From Azolla pinnata (lineage: Eukaryota; Streptophyta; Polypodiopsida; Salviniales; Salviniaceae), in contig JBBBWG010027312.1 in assembly GCA_037176905.1 (NCBI GenBank), forward strand, positions 4,133-68,132: 64,000 nucleotides of DNA, in the 5' to 3' direction. Shown piece after piece: positions 51,961 through 64,000 of this stretch. Numbering within the stretch: the stretch's first letter is position 1; every line of letters begins with the position of its first letter. A program made the translations under genes and the position numbers. Below the pieces are notes generated by a model, which was not told the DNA's origin, did no database searches, and saw only the letters and a program-made list of their open reading frames with translations.

Positions 51961-54077
51961 CTTGTCCATCGCCATGGCCATCCATCAGCTCTGATCCTCC
52001 TCCCAAGTGAAGGCAGACATTTTTGAAATACGAGGAATAAAAACCCTGATCGATGGTAACAAACAAAAAAAGACTCCAGATCTTCGTTTCGTATCCTCCG
52101 TATGTCCAAAATCAAGTCGGTTTTCCTTCCTTCTTTTTTAACCATTCCCGATCACATTCTTCTTAATTCTCCTCAGGATTATTTATATGTTGGGCTTTGT
52201 TCCATCCATAGCTCTAATTTGTTGTTTTTACAGAGCTGCTCACCCCATCATCTTCATCACAACAGTTAAATAATAACACACTGACATAACCTTCCATCAG
52301 AGTATATCAATTACAATATACAGCATTTGTCTCACACCATCTGCATCTATTTTATCAACACAATTATCGGTCATCATCGTCATCATCATCATCATCATCC
52401 CAATGCTATTATTATATATCTATATACAGGTATAGATTAATGCCATCCTGACTAATAACCTTGCCCATTGGCAATCAATCAATCAATCAACCAATCAACC
52501 TCTCTGCTCATCTCTGAATTCATCTAATCATCCTGATCTCTTTTGTTTTTAAACTTATGGTGATGCTTCTTCAAAAACATGATATATATTCCCAACCGTC
52601 TAAGCTAATACCTTGGTTAAGATGATACAGACTACTGTTCGTCCTTCCATTATTTCAAAACCTGCAAGGAGCTTGAATAATGCTGGCCATCTTTTCCGTT
52701 CTATTTCCTCGATAAATGAAATTGGACCCGAGGAATTCAGTTATCTCTTTATAGATCCCCAAGAATTATGCCAAAAATTATGCCATTAGCATCCTAACGT
52801 TTCTCCTCTTGAGAAACTGCGCCTTTCTGTTCCACCACTCCATATGCTTTCCATCAAATCATATCCAGATCGCAATTTTACAGCTTTTAATTGCGGGTTT
52901 TTGTTTCCCCAGTCAGAACTTGAGATGAAATATTGAGTATAGTTTCTCCGTGCACTATTGGGTGGATTGATTCGCAAGCTGAAGTGTTTGTGTCTCTGTC
53001 CCCTTTTACCATGATCTACTTCGAAAGAATTCACACCTGATCGAGAGGGCCTGTGCATCTCATTAGGGTTTCTGTAAAAAATCGGCATTGTCCATCAGAA
53101 CATGAATCTCCTACGCAGAGAAAGTCTAATCTGTTGGGTTTTCGCATGTATACTATCCAACATGTAATACCCGACTGTTTGATCCATTTTGATATCAAAG
53201 GCAACAGTGAGGAATGCATTTTGCTAATGTTCCGATTGATTCCATTATCTTAACCAAACCCTTTCCCTGAGAAGGTTTCTCATTGATTTTGGAAATGGAG
53301 AAATAGATCCTTATTATACCACACAACAATGGTTTTGGAAGCGACTGGCTGAAGTTACGGCTTGAAGCCGAAGTTTTTATGCAGTTCACGGATTGATCCT
53401 GCACCTTACATTCTTTGAAATGTTCCCGATTGAGATTCCAACATTCTGAATCCCAGTTTCATACAGTATATGGATTGATCCTGTGCGTTGCATTCTTTGC
53501 TGGGGTGGTTCCGATTTCTCTTCCAATTCATCACATGATGAACGGAAATCACATCACTGGATCACAGAATGTTGGAACTGTTTACATCACAAATCTTAAA
53601 AGTTATCAGGGAAAATGTCCCAAGATGATGCATCACCCAAAGCCTTACATTGCTGAAGACTTTTCTTGCCATCTTATTTCTATGACAGCTTTCTTTACAT
53701 GAACTCCCCCATTATGCTATTTAATCATTCATTCGATTGCTCCGAATCTTTCTCAAGGTTGTCAAAAGCATATGGAAAGAATCAGAGTCCCCTGTTTGAA
53801 AAAGGACACTTGCATAAATTAGACAGACAACAACGCTATTAAATGCTCGATTAATAATTTGTGTAACAAGCAGACCGAACCATAAACATCTCCGGATTGT
53901 AGGAGGTAGCTTTTTCCATTCAATTCTGTATAACACCAGAGTTTGAGATCACTATATTCACATCCAGTGTAAGCAGCATGGTCAATGCCTTTGGTTTTGA
54001 ATCTTGCCACTCTGTCCTTCTAGTATACGCATGGTCAAAGCATCACTCGCATCATGCTTTGTGCATCGCCACCAAAT
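51961..54077. other. Intergenic region between MYB and L18a-like gene
   Basis: Convergent 3' regions. A CAT run lies at 52376-52398 and an AATC run at about 52476-52496. No gene recognised. Confidence 0.45.
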
Positions 54078-56349
54078 TCACGTACAGAGCGAGAATACAA
54101 CAATGAGCACCACAATACTGCACAAGAGAGCCTGCAAAAAATAGCCACGGGTATCAAGAAGTATATAGTCAGATGGCACAAATTCTTGATGACAATGTAC
54201 AACCAACCAACCTACCATAATTGCAGATGCTGCAAGTCCAGAGCGCTCACGTGGATCTCGCTGATAATAGTTTGTCAAATACAGGAACGCACCATAGTAC
54301 CATGCAGGTGGTAACACATAGCCCAAAAGGAACCTAAACCAACATTCCACGCATCAAACCTTTGAGCAAAATTTGAATTGATATAGATCAGTAGCTCCCT
54401 GTTTTCTGTGACAAGATTGTAACACACCACATTACTACTTTCTAAGAACTTTCTTCTGACCCTTGTGATAGATGGAGATTCATATCTCATAGATATGCAG
54501 TGATGATCTACCATCCAAAGAATACCTCCCAAAAGAATACATTTCGCAACAACTCAGGAGCATTAAGAATACTGTTAACAGATCCTTAGTTTGAAAGGCT
54601 GGAATGACGAGGTTTTCTGCTGAGTTGACCATCCTGAGTCGACCTTACTTCCTACAATCAATAATTTTGTAGACATGCATCCAAAACTCTGTCATGTGAT
54701 TCCCATAAGATTGAGTACCAGCAAGAAAATACAAAGCAACGTGTGTACAAGGAAGCAGTTCCAAGTGTGAGATTTGCTAGGGGATCTCTTGCTCCAGGCT
54801 ATGTTATGAGTCATGACCTTACCCAAATTCATATAAACCTTCATACAAACATGATACTGGAAATGATTATCGTGCTCAGTTAATAAACATTTTCAACAGA
54901 TAAGAAACGCTTGAGAGTCCACTTCTTTTGTATTTGGAACCATAAACATTGAAAAGCTGAAAAGTTAAAGGTTAACTTCTCTAAAACAAACGAACTTTCA
55001 AGTACAAACGAACGTCCAAGTACCATGAGAAGAGTCATTGTTTGTACCCATAGACACAGCTAGAGAGTTTGCTAATATACAGATAACAAGCATAAATATC
55101 AATATAAATATATTGGCTCCTGAGCTAGTGTAAGTGTATTTGGTTTGAACAACAGCAACACTTTCTTATGAAAGTAGAGAACTAGAGGAGCACCACCATC
55201 TTAATAACATCTCGACCAAGACTGATCATGCACAATGTTAAGCGAAAGGTCGGTCATCTACTTATAGAAGAGGATCATTAAAACCCAAGAAAAGTGGCAT
55301 TTAGGAGCAGGTTCAACACAGAATTCAAAAGTTTCCGAGCTTAGTGAAGACAGAAGCTGTAAATATTTTCTGAGGCTCTTAAGGAAGAGTGAAACTGATC
55401 TCTATCAGAATCTGGACACAATATTTCCAGAGCCCTTATAACTAAATGTGAGGAAGTCAAACCAGGATGACGGCTTTCAGGTTTTGGCATCTACAACATT
55501 CTGACCGCTCCAAGAGACAACAGGTTGAGGTCAGTATAGCATTTGCACTCAAGTGACACAAACTTCAAAAACCACTGATTTTACAGAGTTCGAACATAAC
55601 AACAGCAGCTTACTCGTGATACTCCATGAAACCAATTATGCACATTAGCATGTGAGGAACAAGGTTAGAACTTCCAAGCAGACTTATATGCTAAGCTATA
55701 GAGCACCGTATTTTCTAAAGATTGTCAACTCAATAAAGTTATGTGTCAGCCTTATGAAGGGCATAATTCTTCCCACACACACTGAAGCAATAAAAACAAG
55801 CACACCACCATATAAACTAACAAGGGTTTTATAGACATCCCATATAGAGGATGGGTTAAAATTTGAGAAGGTGCCAAAACTAGGCCTAGTTATTAAATCG
55901 TGGGTTCATGCTTCACTTCCTATAGTTACACTGGATATACAGGATGTGCTGGACCATCGTAAAGACATCGTATAGAAATCACAAACTGAACCAGTGTGTT
56001 ACATAAACTACTATAGTCTATCATCTCCTTTAGAGGCAGGCCTGTAGTAAGGTGTAACTACATCAAGCAAAGCAGATTAAACCCCAACTATAGCTAGTCT
56101 ATGCATGGTCTCTTTATGGAAATTTCCTACTTTACCATGTATATGAAATCCTATAGGCTGTCTCGAATATAGGTGTGATGGTTTTCCATTTTCTGACATA
56201 TGTTAGAAATACAATGAGATGGAAAAAGGAAAATCATAGCTGAGAACTTACGAGAACCAACCAATGCCACACCCGCAGAATTGTAGAGGTCTATCGTATG
56301 GCCCAATAAGAGGGTAAGAATCAGACGATTCGTCATCAGAAGATACCAA
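54078..56349 (-). CDS. 60S ribosomal protein L18a-like membrane protein, 3' part
   Basis: Three minus-strand exons are clear: 56349-56252, 54333-54216 and 54131-54078, with GT-AG borders and agreeing phases. They encode VSSDDESSDSYPLIGPYDRP, LQFCGCGIGWFSFLLGY, VLPPAWYYGAFLYLTNYYQR, DPRERSGLAASAIM and a final hydrophobic helix ending FSLCT. This matches the plant-specific 'L18a-like' family, which are small two-helix membrane proteins despite the ribosomal name; function is unknown. The usual N-terminal GTFQG region was not found, so the 5' coding exons are missing from this model. A long intron of 1.9 kb separates the first two exons. Distinct from true ribosomal L18a. Confidence 0.8.
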
Positions 56350-57904
56350 CTGTGATATCAATACTAATGAAGAGTTCTGAGTGCCTGGACGACATATAAA
56401 AACAGAATAATAATTTTTTAAGAATCCTCACTGAACATAAGTCGTGATTTCAATCTTTAATGTCTGTCATACCTTTGCCTTTAACCATGGCCAGTTATAG
56501 CCTGATGTGAGATCGATGGATCTTGCTTACTCTGTTCAATAGAAATATCACTAGGAACATTTCTGAGTTTACCAAATGGAGGTATGCACACCTATGATCG
56601 ACAGAGGTGTCATTAAATAGCTGAATGGTTTTCTACCATTGCCACATGCAGTTTCCTGAAACCAATCAGAACTCCAGAGAATACAATCAGTGTGTGGCAT
56701 AACAAACGAGAAAAATAGAAAATAGAAAAGATCAACGCTACAGAAAAAATGATAACAGATAACAGATGTAAATGTGCCGAGAAAAGAAATCCATCTGAAT
56801 TGAAGGCCATAATATAGGACAATATTTTTCAAGATAAGATCAGCAAAAATAAGATAATAAAGAATAGGCTCTCTCAGAAAAAGTTGAGTTGCGGTACATA
56901 GATATGTAATGCACGATGCAAGACACCAAAATAGACTGGCACAATGGCTAAAGCTGAAAAAGTGTGAGAAATTTTACGACAGAAGAAGGTTCATTTGGCA
57001 AGAAGTTCATCACATTAGAACAGCAGAATGAAGGCACTGACAGCTAACGAAGGCTAGTGATACAGAGAGATGATTGCGGTGGCAACAAGGCACAGGCAAA
57101 GTACAGGTTATGAAATATTAGAGCAGAAATGAAATGTGAAGTGAATGGAAACAAATGTGAATGTGCAGCAAATCTAAGGTCAATAAAGGATAAGTAAAGA
57201 TAGCTTTACTGGATAATTATAGATTAAGAAGTGATAACGAAGAGGTATGGAAAATGCAAAGATGGAAAAAGTCTGATGTATAAATTCAGCAAGAATTTCA
57301 TCAAAATGAAGGGATGCCATGATATGTACTATTCGGAAATATTCACAATAAGTAAATGGATATCCAAAAATGATTTAGATCAGAAAAACGAAATGCAGAT
57401 ATCAGTCGAAAATCCTCAAATATTCGAGAGGGAAAATAAAAGACTGAACATATTCGAGACATTCCATAGTGGATAAAATGCATGAAAGAGATTGCAAACT
57501 ATTTAAGGCAAAAAAAGCAACAGCCATACGCTTCCCAGAAGGAAATTTGAAGCCTAATGCTGCATGAGCAGCGGTTCCTAAGCGTGGAAGGAAAATGCTG
57601 GATCAAGCACTTCATCAGAAGTTGAAAGAAAAAGCTACAATATGACAATTTGAAGAAGTATAGGGGAAATTGAAAGATGGAAGAAACACGCGAATATTTT
57701 TTTAGGCAAATACATCATCCAACAAATTCCACAAGGGTTCAGGAGAACTGCAGGAACAAAGAAATGACTCATTTTTGGCCGAATATAGCAGACGACGAAG
57801 AACATACAAGGTCTTGGGGAAGAATGCAGCACGAGAAGGAATGCATGATTTTTGCCAACCAAAATCGAAATTCAAGCAACCACAACAACCAAAATCCAGA
57901 AAAA

Positions 57905-58043
57905 GATATCAAGCAGCAAACATATGCTCACTTCTCACGGGTAAAAATCAAAATGCAAGGAGATATCAAAAATCGAGAAGAAGATGTCAAGCAGCAAACA
58001 TCTGCTCGCTTTTCACGGGTAAAAACCAAAATGCAAGGAGATC
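57905..58043. repeat. 78-bp tandem duplication
   Basis: Copies at 57905 and 57983 share 'tcaagcagcaaacat', 'tctcacgggtaaaaa' and 'caaaatgcaaggagat'. The sequence lies in the probable first intron of the L18a-like gene. Confidence 0.75.
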
Positions 58044-58069
58044 AAACAGGAGAAAGACGATGGGACTTA

Positions 58070-58140
58070 CCTCTACGGAAGAATGCCCGCTTGCAGGAGA
58101 GGGCCCGGACGCAGGAAAGCCGGCTCCTGTATTTGAAATC
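58070..58140 (-). other. Possible 5'UTR exon of the L18a-like gene
   Basis: On the minus strand a GC-richer stretch ends in TAGAG followed by gtaagt at 58069, a perfect donor. It lacks an ATG in a useful frame, so it would be leader. Inference only. Confidence 0.3.
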
Positions 58141-58342
58141 CTAATCCGATCTTAAGCGAAACGATGGAGCGGATAACAAAGGAGGGAGGATGAGGAAGGA
58201 GCCCGTGTGAAGGCGAAGCATAGATATGTATGCTACACGCACATTACGGCACGGCACCATGAATCCAGTTCCACATACTTCCAGAAGGAACAAAGCGCGA
58301 TGATTTCTGATTTCTTTCTCTTTCGCCTTTGCTTTGCTGTTA

Positions 58343-58384
58343 GCAGAAGAAGAAGAAGAAGAAGAAGAAGAAGAAGAAGAAGAA
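58343..58384. repeat. GAA trinucleotide microsatellite
   Basis: About 14 GAA units. Confidence 0.9.
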
Positions 58385-58449
58385 AGACGTCGGTTGCTCG
58401 GCTGGCTCCTTTTCCTTTTGTTGTTTCTGTTTGTCTTCTCTGTCGGATG

Positions 58450-58765
58450 TATGCGTACGTACGCGACACAAGAATACCTGCACACATACGTATGCACACC
58501 CGTATGTACGGCGTATGTACGTACATCCGTATGCATGCGCACAGCATGTGTGCATGTGTATGTGCATGTGCAGCATGCACTCGCACGTGCATGGCATACA
58601 TACATACACTCATACGTGCGCATGTGCATACATGCACGCACACAAATGCAGTGCATTGTACACATGCGATGACATACCAGTTGCGCACATACAAGCATAC
58701 CTACCCACATGCATGCATACATACACACATGCTTGCATAGATGCATACACCCATGCACACATAAG
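58450..58765. repeat. CATACG/ATGCAC-type repeat
   Basis: Irregular 'gtatgtacgtacatccgtat' and 'catgcatacatacacac' sequence. The Cys/Tyr/His frames here are artefacts. Confidence 0.8.
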
Positions 58766-58769
58766 AGCT

Positions 58770-59026
58770 GATGTAGTAATACCTTGCTTGAATTAGAAAC
58801 CCACCATATTTACTCCAGAGATCATGAAAGGGTTAACCTTCTAAGTATTGTTGAATTAGAAGGCTGACCTTCTTGGTATTGAATTAGTGTGACTTTAATC
58901 CATCTGATGTAGTAGTACCTTGCTTGAACTAGAAACCCATATTTATTCCAGAGATCATGAAAGGGCTAACCTTCTTAGTATTGTTGAATTAGAAGGCTAA
59001 CCTTCTTAGTATTGTTGAATCAGAAT
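58770..59026. repeat. 136-bp tandem duplication
   Basis: Copies start at 58770 and 58906 with 'gatgtagtaataccttgctt' or its variant, then 'ccagagatcatgaaagggtt'. Within each, 'aaccttctaagtattgttga' is itself repeated two times. Confidence 0.8.
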
Positions 59027-59117
59027 CTCCCGCAGTTCCATCATATCTAAAGCCCTTAATGTTGCAACCATTTTCTTGCTAGGTTGAACGAACAACTTTA
59101 GCCTTAAATGTGGTAGC

Positions 59118-60323
59118 ACATTCATACATTTTACACATACGTAGTACATGTATACGTACGGAATCCCGGCACACATGTGCATAATACATACATTCCACAC
59201 ATGCATGCACACATGCACACACCCATCCATGCATCCGTCCATCCATCCATCCATGCACACGCACACAATACATACATACCTACATACATACGCACCGACA
59301 CACACATACATTTATGCATACACATACACGCACAAACATACATACATAAATGCATACATACATGCACAGACACGCACACATACATGCACACACACGCACA
59401 CATACATGCACATACATGCACATGCACGCACACATACATGCACACATACATGCACATACATGCACATGCACGCACACATACATGCACATAGACATACATT
59501 CCACACATGCACACCCACATCCTACAACCATCCATCTCATTCACCAATCCATACATGCACACATACATACATACGCACACGCACACATACATACACACGC
59601 ATACACATACATGCACACACATAGATACGTGCATGCACAACATACACATACATACATAAATACGCATGTACACATGCATACATACATACATATGCAATGC
59701 ATACATACCATGCCATACTATACCATAAATAGAGACGCACAAACATACATGCATACACAACATAGATAAATACACATATATACATACATTCAATACATAC
59801 ACACGCACAGACATACATGCATCGACAACATATATAAATACACATACATACAATGCATGCAATACATACATACGCACAGACATACATGCATACACAACAT
59901 AGATAAATACACATACATACATACAATACATACATACACACAAACCCACATGCATACACAACATAGATAAATACACACATATACATACATACGATACATA
60001 CACACGCACAAACATACATGCATACACAACATAGATAAATACACATATATACAGGCATACAATACATACACACGCACCGACACATACATGCATGCACAAC
60101 ATACATAAATGCACATACATACATACAATACATACATACGCACAAACATATATGCATGTACAACATAAATAAATACACATACATACATGCATACGATACA
60201 TACATACGCACAAACATACATGCATGCAGAACATAGATAAATACACATACATGCACACACACATACATACGCACATACACACATGCGCACATACATACAT
60301 ACATACATACATACATACATACG
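59118..60323. repeat. CATA/CACA satellite with 60-70-bp higher-order units
   Basis: A 1.2-kb array. At 59118-59720 it is irregular ACATACATGCACAC. At 59725-60260 about eight units of 60-70 bp share 'catgcatacacaacatagat', 'aaatacacatacatacat' and 'acgcacaaac'. It ends in a pure (CATA)n at 60295-60322, 37 bp before the next gene's start codon. Confidence 0.92.
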
Positions 60324-60359
60324 TTTTGTTCTTCGTTGAGACGAGCCGTGGCGCTGGCT

Positions 60360-62422
60360 ATGGCCATGGCCGATGCAGACGACGACATGCCCCGCCTCAG
60401 CTCTCATGCCCTCGCAGCTCTGCGGGAATTCATGGCGGAATCGGATTTGATCCACCACCGCCCAGGCGCAGCCAAGGACCGACTTCCCGATGAAACGGAA
60501 GAGGAGGAGGACTCCCGTTGTGTTTTACCCGAAGATTGGCGTCTCAGCCAGTTCTGGTATGATCCTCGGACGTCCTTCGTTGTGTCCCAAGAGCTCGAGC
60601 ACCTCAGCAAGGCGTTGGATTCTCCGGTTGCGTGCATTTCTTGCCCGTCTCTCTACGTGGAACTCAAGGTACGTTCATCGCTCTCCGTACCTGCATCGCA
60701 TTCGTAGTATCACCCTCTTGTGTTTCTTGGTCGGGGTTTTATCCTTTTTTTTCATCATCATTGCTTTGAAAATGAACGCGTGTCTGTTCTTACGTTTAAT
60801 CACATTTTCTCCTCTTAAAAATTTCGAAGAGCTAGATTCAAATATGATTCTCGTTTATCAGATTGCAGGCTGTACGTGACCTGTATGGTGAATATCATTT
60901 GCTGCCCTACATGCTGCATTACTTAGTAGCTTCATTTCCTTGGCAGATTGTTTGCAGTGCATCGTAGGCTGGATCCGTACGATTTCTCATTTTTAGACGT
61001 TTTTAGTTGACAGTATTTGTTTGCATCTTGCTTCAAAGTACTTTATCTTCTTATTTCGTCTTTGCATTGAAGATACGTAAAGTATAACATACCTATCAAC
61101 ATGAATGCGTAAAGAGTATGTCCATGAAAATTTTCAGGCCGTCTTTGTGTGATGCCTGGCACAGGTTATAATCTGATACCTAGCATGCGTATGTCATGAT
61201 AAAAATATTTCACTCGAGCTACTCTTTCGGGCTTTGCTATTTTGTTTCGTCCATATTTTCATTGATAAATTTGATGCCACAATATCATGTTTCTAGAAAT
61301 GTGTATCATTCTCGTCTATATGCATGTGTCGCTACTAACTTGCAGTATTCTTAGAAACATAAGCATTCTTATGCAGTTGCACCCTTTGCCATCTGAGGGC
61401 CTGAGAATTTCGAGAGATCTGGATGGTACTATCACCAGTTGTTCTTAATCGTCCATTAAAAGGGCCAGCTAATTACGAATGATTGGATGATGAAGATCTG
61501 GTGTATGAGTATTGATAATATGCCTACGTGAATGTGTGTATCTGGCATACTAGCTGTAAATCTTTTTCATCTAGTGCTTTTCTTAAGCATTTGCAATGTG
61601 ACTTTTAGAACTTGCTTCTTTGTAGAAAACCTTCACAACCAAAGTGCGCTTGTATGAGTATGACAAACGATTTCAAAGTTATGGCAATGATTATACATAT
61701 TATGATTATAATACACCAGAAGATGTGCCTGAAGAACATCATCATACATTTCGTGTGGTGGTTGCTGATCCTCCATACCTGGTACGTTTACTCTCCCTTC
61801 TTTTATACGTTTTGTGAACTAAGGTCTTCACAACAGTGAATGGTTCTTCTGACCTATAATATATACCAGGAAATGTCCTTAAATGAGCTTAGAATCCCCT
61901 CCCCCAACCTTCTGAGTCTTAGTGTTCTGTTTGCCAAAACATGAACATGTAGTGAGAAAGGTTTTCAAATTAATCATGAAGGGGTTTGTTGAGTGTATTG
62001 GTAGCATTTCGGTCCTTGAGTTAATATGTGCCTACTTTATATCGTATGTAGAGTAAAGAATGCATTGAGAAGACAGCACAAACAATGAAACTTCTTGCTA
62101 AAGATGAACAGTCGTGCCTATTGCTGTTGACAGGTATGCTCGTCACTGTGCTTGTAGAATAAATGCTCATGCCTGGAATTAAGTTAGTTTTAATGAAAAA
62201 AGCAAGCAAAAATAAGATCGTGTCTTTTGGTCATCAAATCTTTTTGTCTTTATTTTGTGCTTCTCAGGTGCAGTTCAACTAGATCATGCTCGAGATCTCC
62301 TGGGTGCTCATCCTTGTGGCTTTAGGCCCACACATCATAACAAACTGGGGAATGAATTCATGTTATTTACGAACTATGATCCCCAAGAAAGATTGGGTGG
62401 CTGGGAAAACCCGAAAATATGA
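60360..62422 (+). CDS. EFM5/EEF1AKMT1-like lysine methyltransferase (N6-MTase family)
   Basis: Four exons: 60360-60668, 61626-61781, 62052-62133 and 62268-62422. All are GT-AG with agreeing phases, giving 233 aa, close to human EEF1AKMT1 (214 aa). The N-terminal part has SSHALAALREFMAESD and an acidic DETEEEED loop, then EDWRLSQFWYDPRTSFVVSQ and ACISCPSLYVELK. The core has VRLYEYDKRFQSYGNDYTYY, then VVVADPPYLSKEC with the DPPY catalytic motif, then LLLLTGAVQLDHARDLLG and CGFRPTHHNKLGNEF. The tail is LFTNYDPQERLGGWE. Family members were first named N6AMT2 as adenine DNA methyltransferases, but yeast Efm5 and human EEF1AKMT1 methylate a lysine of eEF1A. The start is the first ATG after the CATA array. 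Confidence 0.92.
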
Positions 62423-63840
62423 GCCATTGGTTGAATACTAGCAATGTGAGGAGTCATCTGATACATGGTTATTCTCTCACTGGGTCTCTTTCAGGTAGCA
62501 CCATAAGTTGCATTCTCAACCATTGCATGGATACCTACATCTTGGTTAAGGGTGTCAGAACCATTTTTCCCAGACACTCTTAACAGAAGGACAATCGTTG
62601 GGCTGAAGTGAATTGGTCGTACTGAAGCATATTGGAGGAGAGGATAATTGTGTGGCTGAAGTAAATTGGTTTTAGTGCCATTCCTCAGACACTATTAACA
62701 ATAGGAGGCCGAGTTAAGTTGATTGCAGTGCCAATCCTCATAGAATCTTAACAAGATAATGATTTTGTGGCCGAAGTTTACCGGATGTGGTAGAATAGAA
62801 CATAAGAATAGCTGCATGTGGAGCATATGGGCACTGACTTAAGCTGATTAATAATGTGAACAAGGTTTATGCTAACTATATGGCTTTATATATTAGTGTG
62901 GTGGTAAATGTACCAAAGTTCTAAGTTAACGGATGTTTTGATGGCTTGTGGATCTAGATGCGCAGTGCTTTCATTAAACGGAAGATGGGATGGGTCAAGT
63001 TGCATTTAAGAAATCAGTGTGCTTTTGCGTACCAAAGCAGTAAAAAATTTTGTGCTTGCAAATCGACAAATCTTTTTGAGTTGGCGATCAATTTATTTTC
63101 AAGTCAATAGAACAAAATCATGTAAGGTAGTGCTTTGTAACCTCGAGTGCCCCTTTCTTGTTTTCATTTCTTTAATATACGGTCATTTGTTTCTTGCATG
63201 TCTTCTAGACTTCTTCATCAAGGGGTTCCTACAGATCAAACTTCCATAATAAACATGGGGTTCTGAGTAGTGTTTCTTCTTTAACTTCCAGCCATTGCTT
63301 TTTTGCATCTGAAGTTTGGGTACAATGTAGTACATTGGCCTATGAGTGAGCGTGTGAACGGACATCAAGAGAGTCAGTTAATGGGTGGTGTTTTCTTGTT
63401 TATGGCTGTTGCATCTTCTTAGTATAAATATGTGTCTTGTGAGTCGGGAAGAGAGCCTCGTTGCTTACTGACGTCGATGAATGGAAGTAGAATTCTTCCC
63501 AAGTCATGAAGCTATGTGTTGAAAATATGACTCTCCAAACATCGATTGGATAGTAAGTTTACACTGTCAAGAAGAGAAGTGTTTAAGGCGGGATGGTTAC
63601 TCTTTCCTTGTCTCTATTGTTTGAACACATTGGTTCTGATAGAATATTTTCTATAGCGACATGTTCGCATTTGTTTGGAAAGTACTAAGGCTAGTGTGAA
63701 AAGGCTTATTTTAAGAAAAACAATGGAGAACAGAAAGAAAGAAAAAGAAAAGAAAGAAATGGATGGAGAGGTGCGCACCGTTTGAACAAGAAAGGGAGAA
63801 AGAACAGAAAGAAAGCGATGAAGGAGGCAGAAGGAGGAGA
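62423..63840. other. 3' flank of the EFM5-like gene
   Basis: A decayed repeat with 'ttgggctgaagtgaattggt', 'gtggctgaagtaaattggtt' and 'cagacactattaaca' variants lies at about 62560-62790. AAAG-rich sequence at 63715-63830. No gene recognised. Confidence 0.45.
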
Positions 63841-63886
63841 ATGAGTAGTAGGTCTACCACAAATCAGCAACGAGAAAACAGATATG
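63841..63886 (+). CDS. Possible first exon of a gene running off the window
   Basis: An ATG after a GA/AAAG-rich leader opens MSSRSTTNQQRENRY and ends in a consensus donor, ATATG followed by gtaagt at 63887. Too short to identify. It could equally be chance. Confidence 0.25.
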
Positions 63887-64000
63887 GTAAGTTCTTCATC
63901 TCTTCCTAATATGCATATCTACACATGTATGTAATGAATATGGTGTGGTTGTGATCTTCATCTCTTGCTGATAAACATTCTGATGTTCAATCCTATAGCA

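Noticed and set aside
57677-58144. 155-codon plus-strand open frame
   Set aside because: Spans a 78-bp tandem duplication, has no known domain, and lies in the probable first intron of the minus-strand L18a-like gene.
59131-60388. Open frames of up to 393 codons on the minus strand, rich in Cys, Tyr and Val
   Set aside because: They follow the CATA/CACA repeat period; several overlapping frames are open at once and have no unique segments or domains.

Overview
The window is nuclear DNA of a flowering plant. Introns are short to moderate (about 80 to 1,900 bp) with mostly GT-AG borders. Nine genes are plant-type: a GT14 glucuronosyltransferase, a TMEM128-family protein, a SYP13-type syntaxin, a RUS/DUF647 protein, a TAK-type receptor-like kinase, ribosomal protein L3, an R2R3-MYB factor, an L18a-like membrane protein and an EFM5/EEF1AKMT1-like methyltransferase. 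Telomere-type repeats are the plant TTTAGGG/CCCTAAA kind. I cannot fix the species. No intact transposon is visible in 64 kb, only one doubtful LTR relict, which suggests a compact genome or a gene-rich arm. Two 100-N gaps and one 10-N gap show that this is a scaffolded assembly.

Layout. 0.5-2.8 kb: telomere-like DNA, a 4-copy ~185-bp tandem array and a GAA-rich higher-order repeat with an AAACCCTAG box in most units. 3.0-5.8 kb (+): GT14 gene. 10.3-12.5 kb (-): TMEM128-like gene. 13.3-18.4 kb: a fresh 247-bp duplication, two degenerate TTTAGGG arrays (one with a gap) and a GAT microsatellite. 19.5-24.0 kb (+): syntaxin. 25.6-29.9 kb (+): RUS4-like gene. 31.8-34.1 kb (-): receptor kinase, with a probable 5'UTR intron holding a ~108-bp minisatellite and a GA-rich start region near 35.5-36 kb. 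36-37.3 kb: CATGCA and TTTAGGG repeats. 38.9-41.7 kb (-): RPL3, followed upstream by about 600 bp of telo-box array. 42.4-46.6 kb: decayed repeats, CATA repeats and a 0.9-kb ATACAA microsatellite. 48.0-51.5 kb (+): R2R3-MYB with repeat-filled flank, introns and C-terminal coding region. 54.1-58.2 kb (-): L18a-like gene. 58.3-60.3 kb: CATA repeats. 60.4-62.4 kb (+): EFM5-like gene.

The genes form no pathway; they are independent plant housekeeping and regulatory genes. I rebuilt seven of the nine gene models exon by exon with matching phases at each junction. The exceptions are the first coding exon of the syntaxin, which is tentative, and the 5' coding exons of the L18a-like gene, which are not found.

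The unusual theme is the repeat landscape. Telomere-motif arrays recur in most gene intervals, often beside gene starts, and even supply codons of the MYB protein. Purine-rich tracts upstream of two first exons are complementary to pyrimidine tracts just downstream, so their transcripts could fold into long hairpins.
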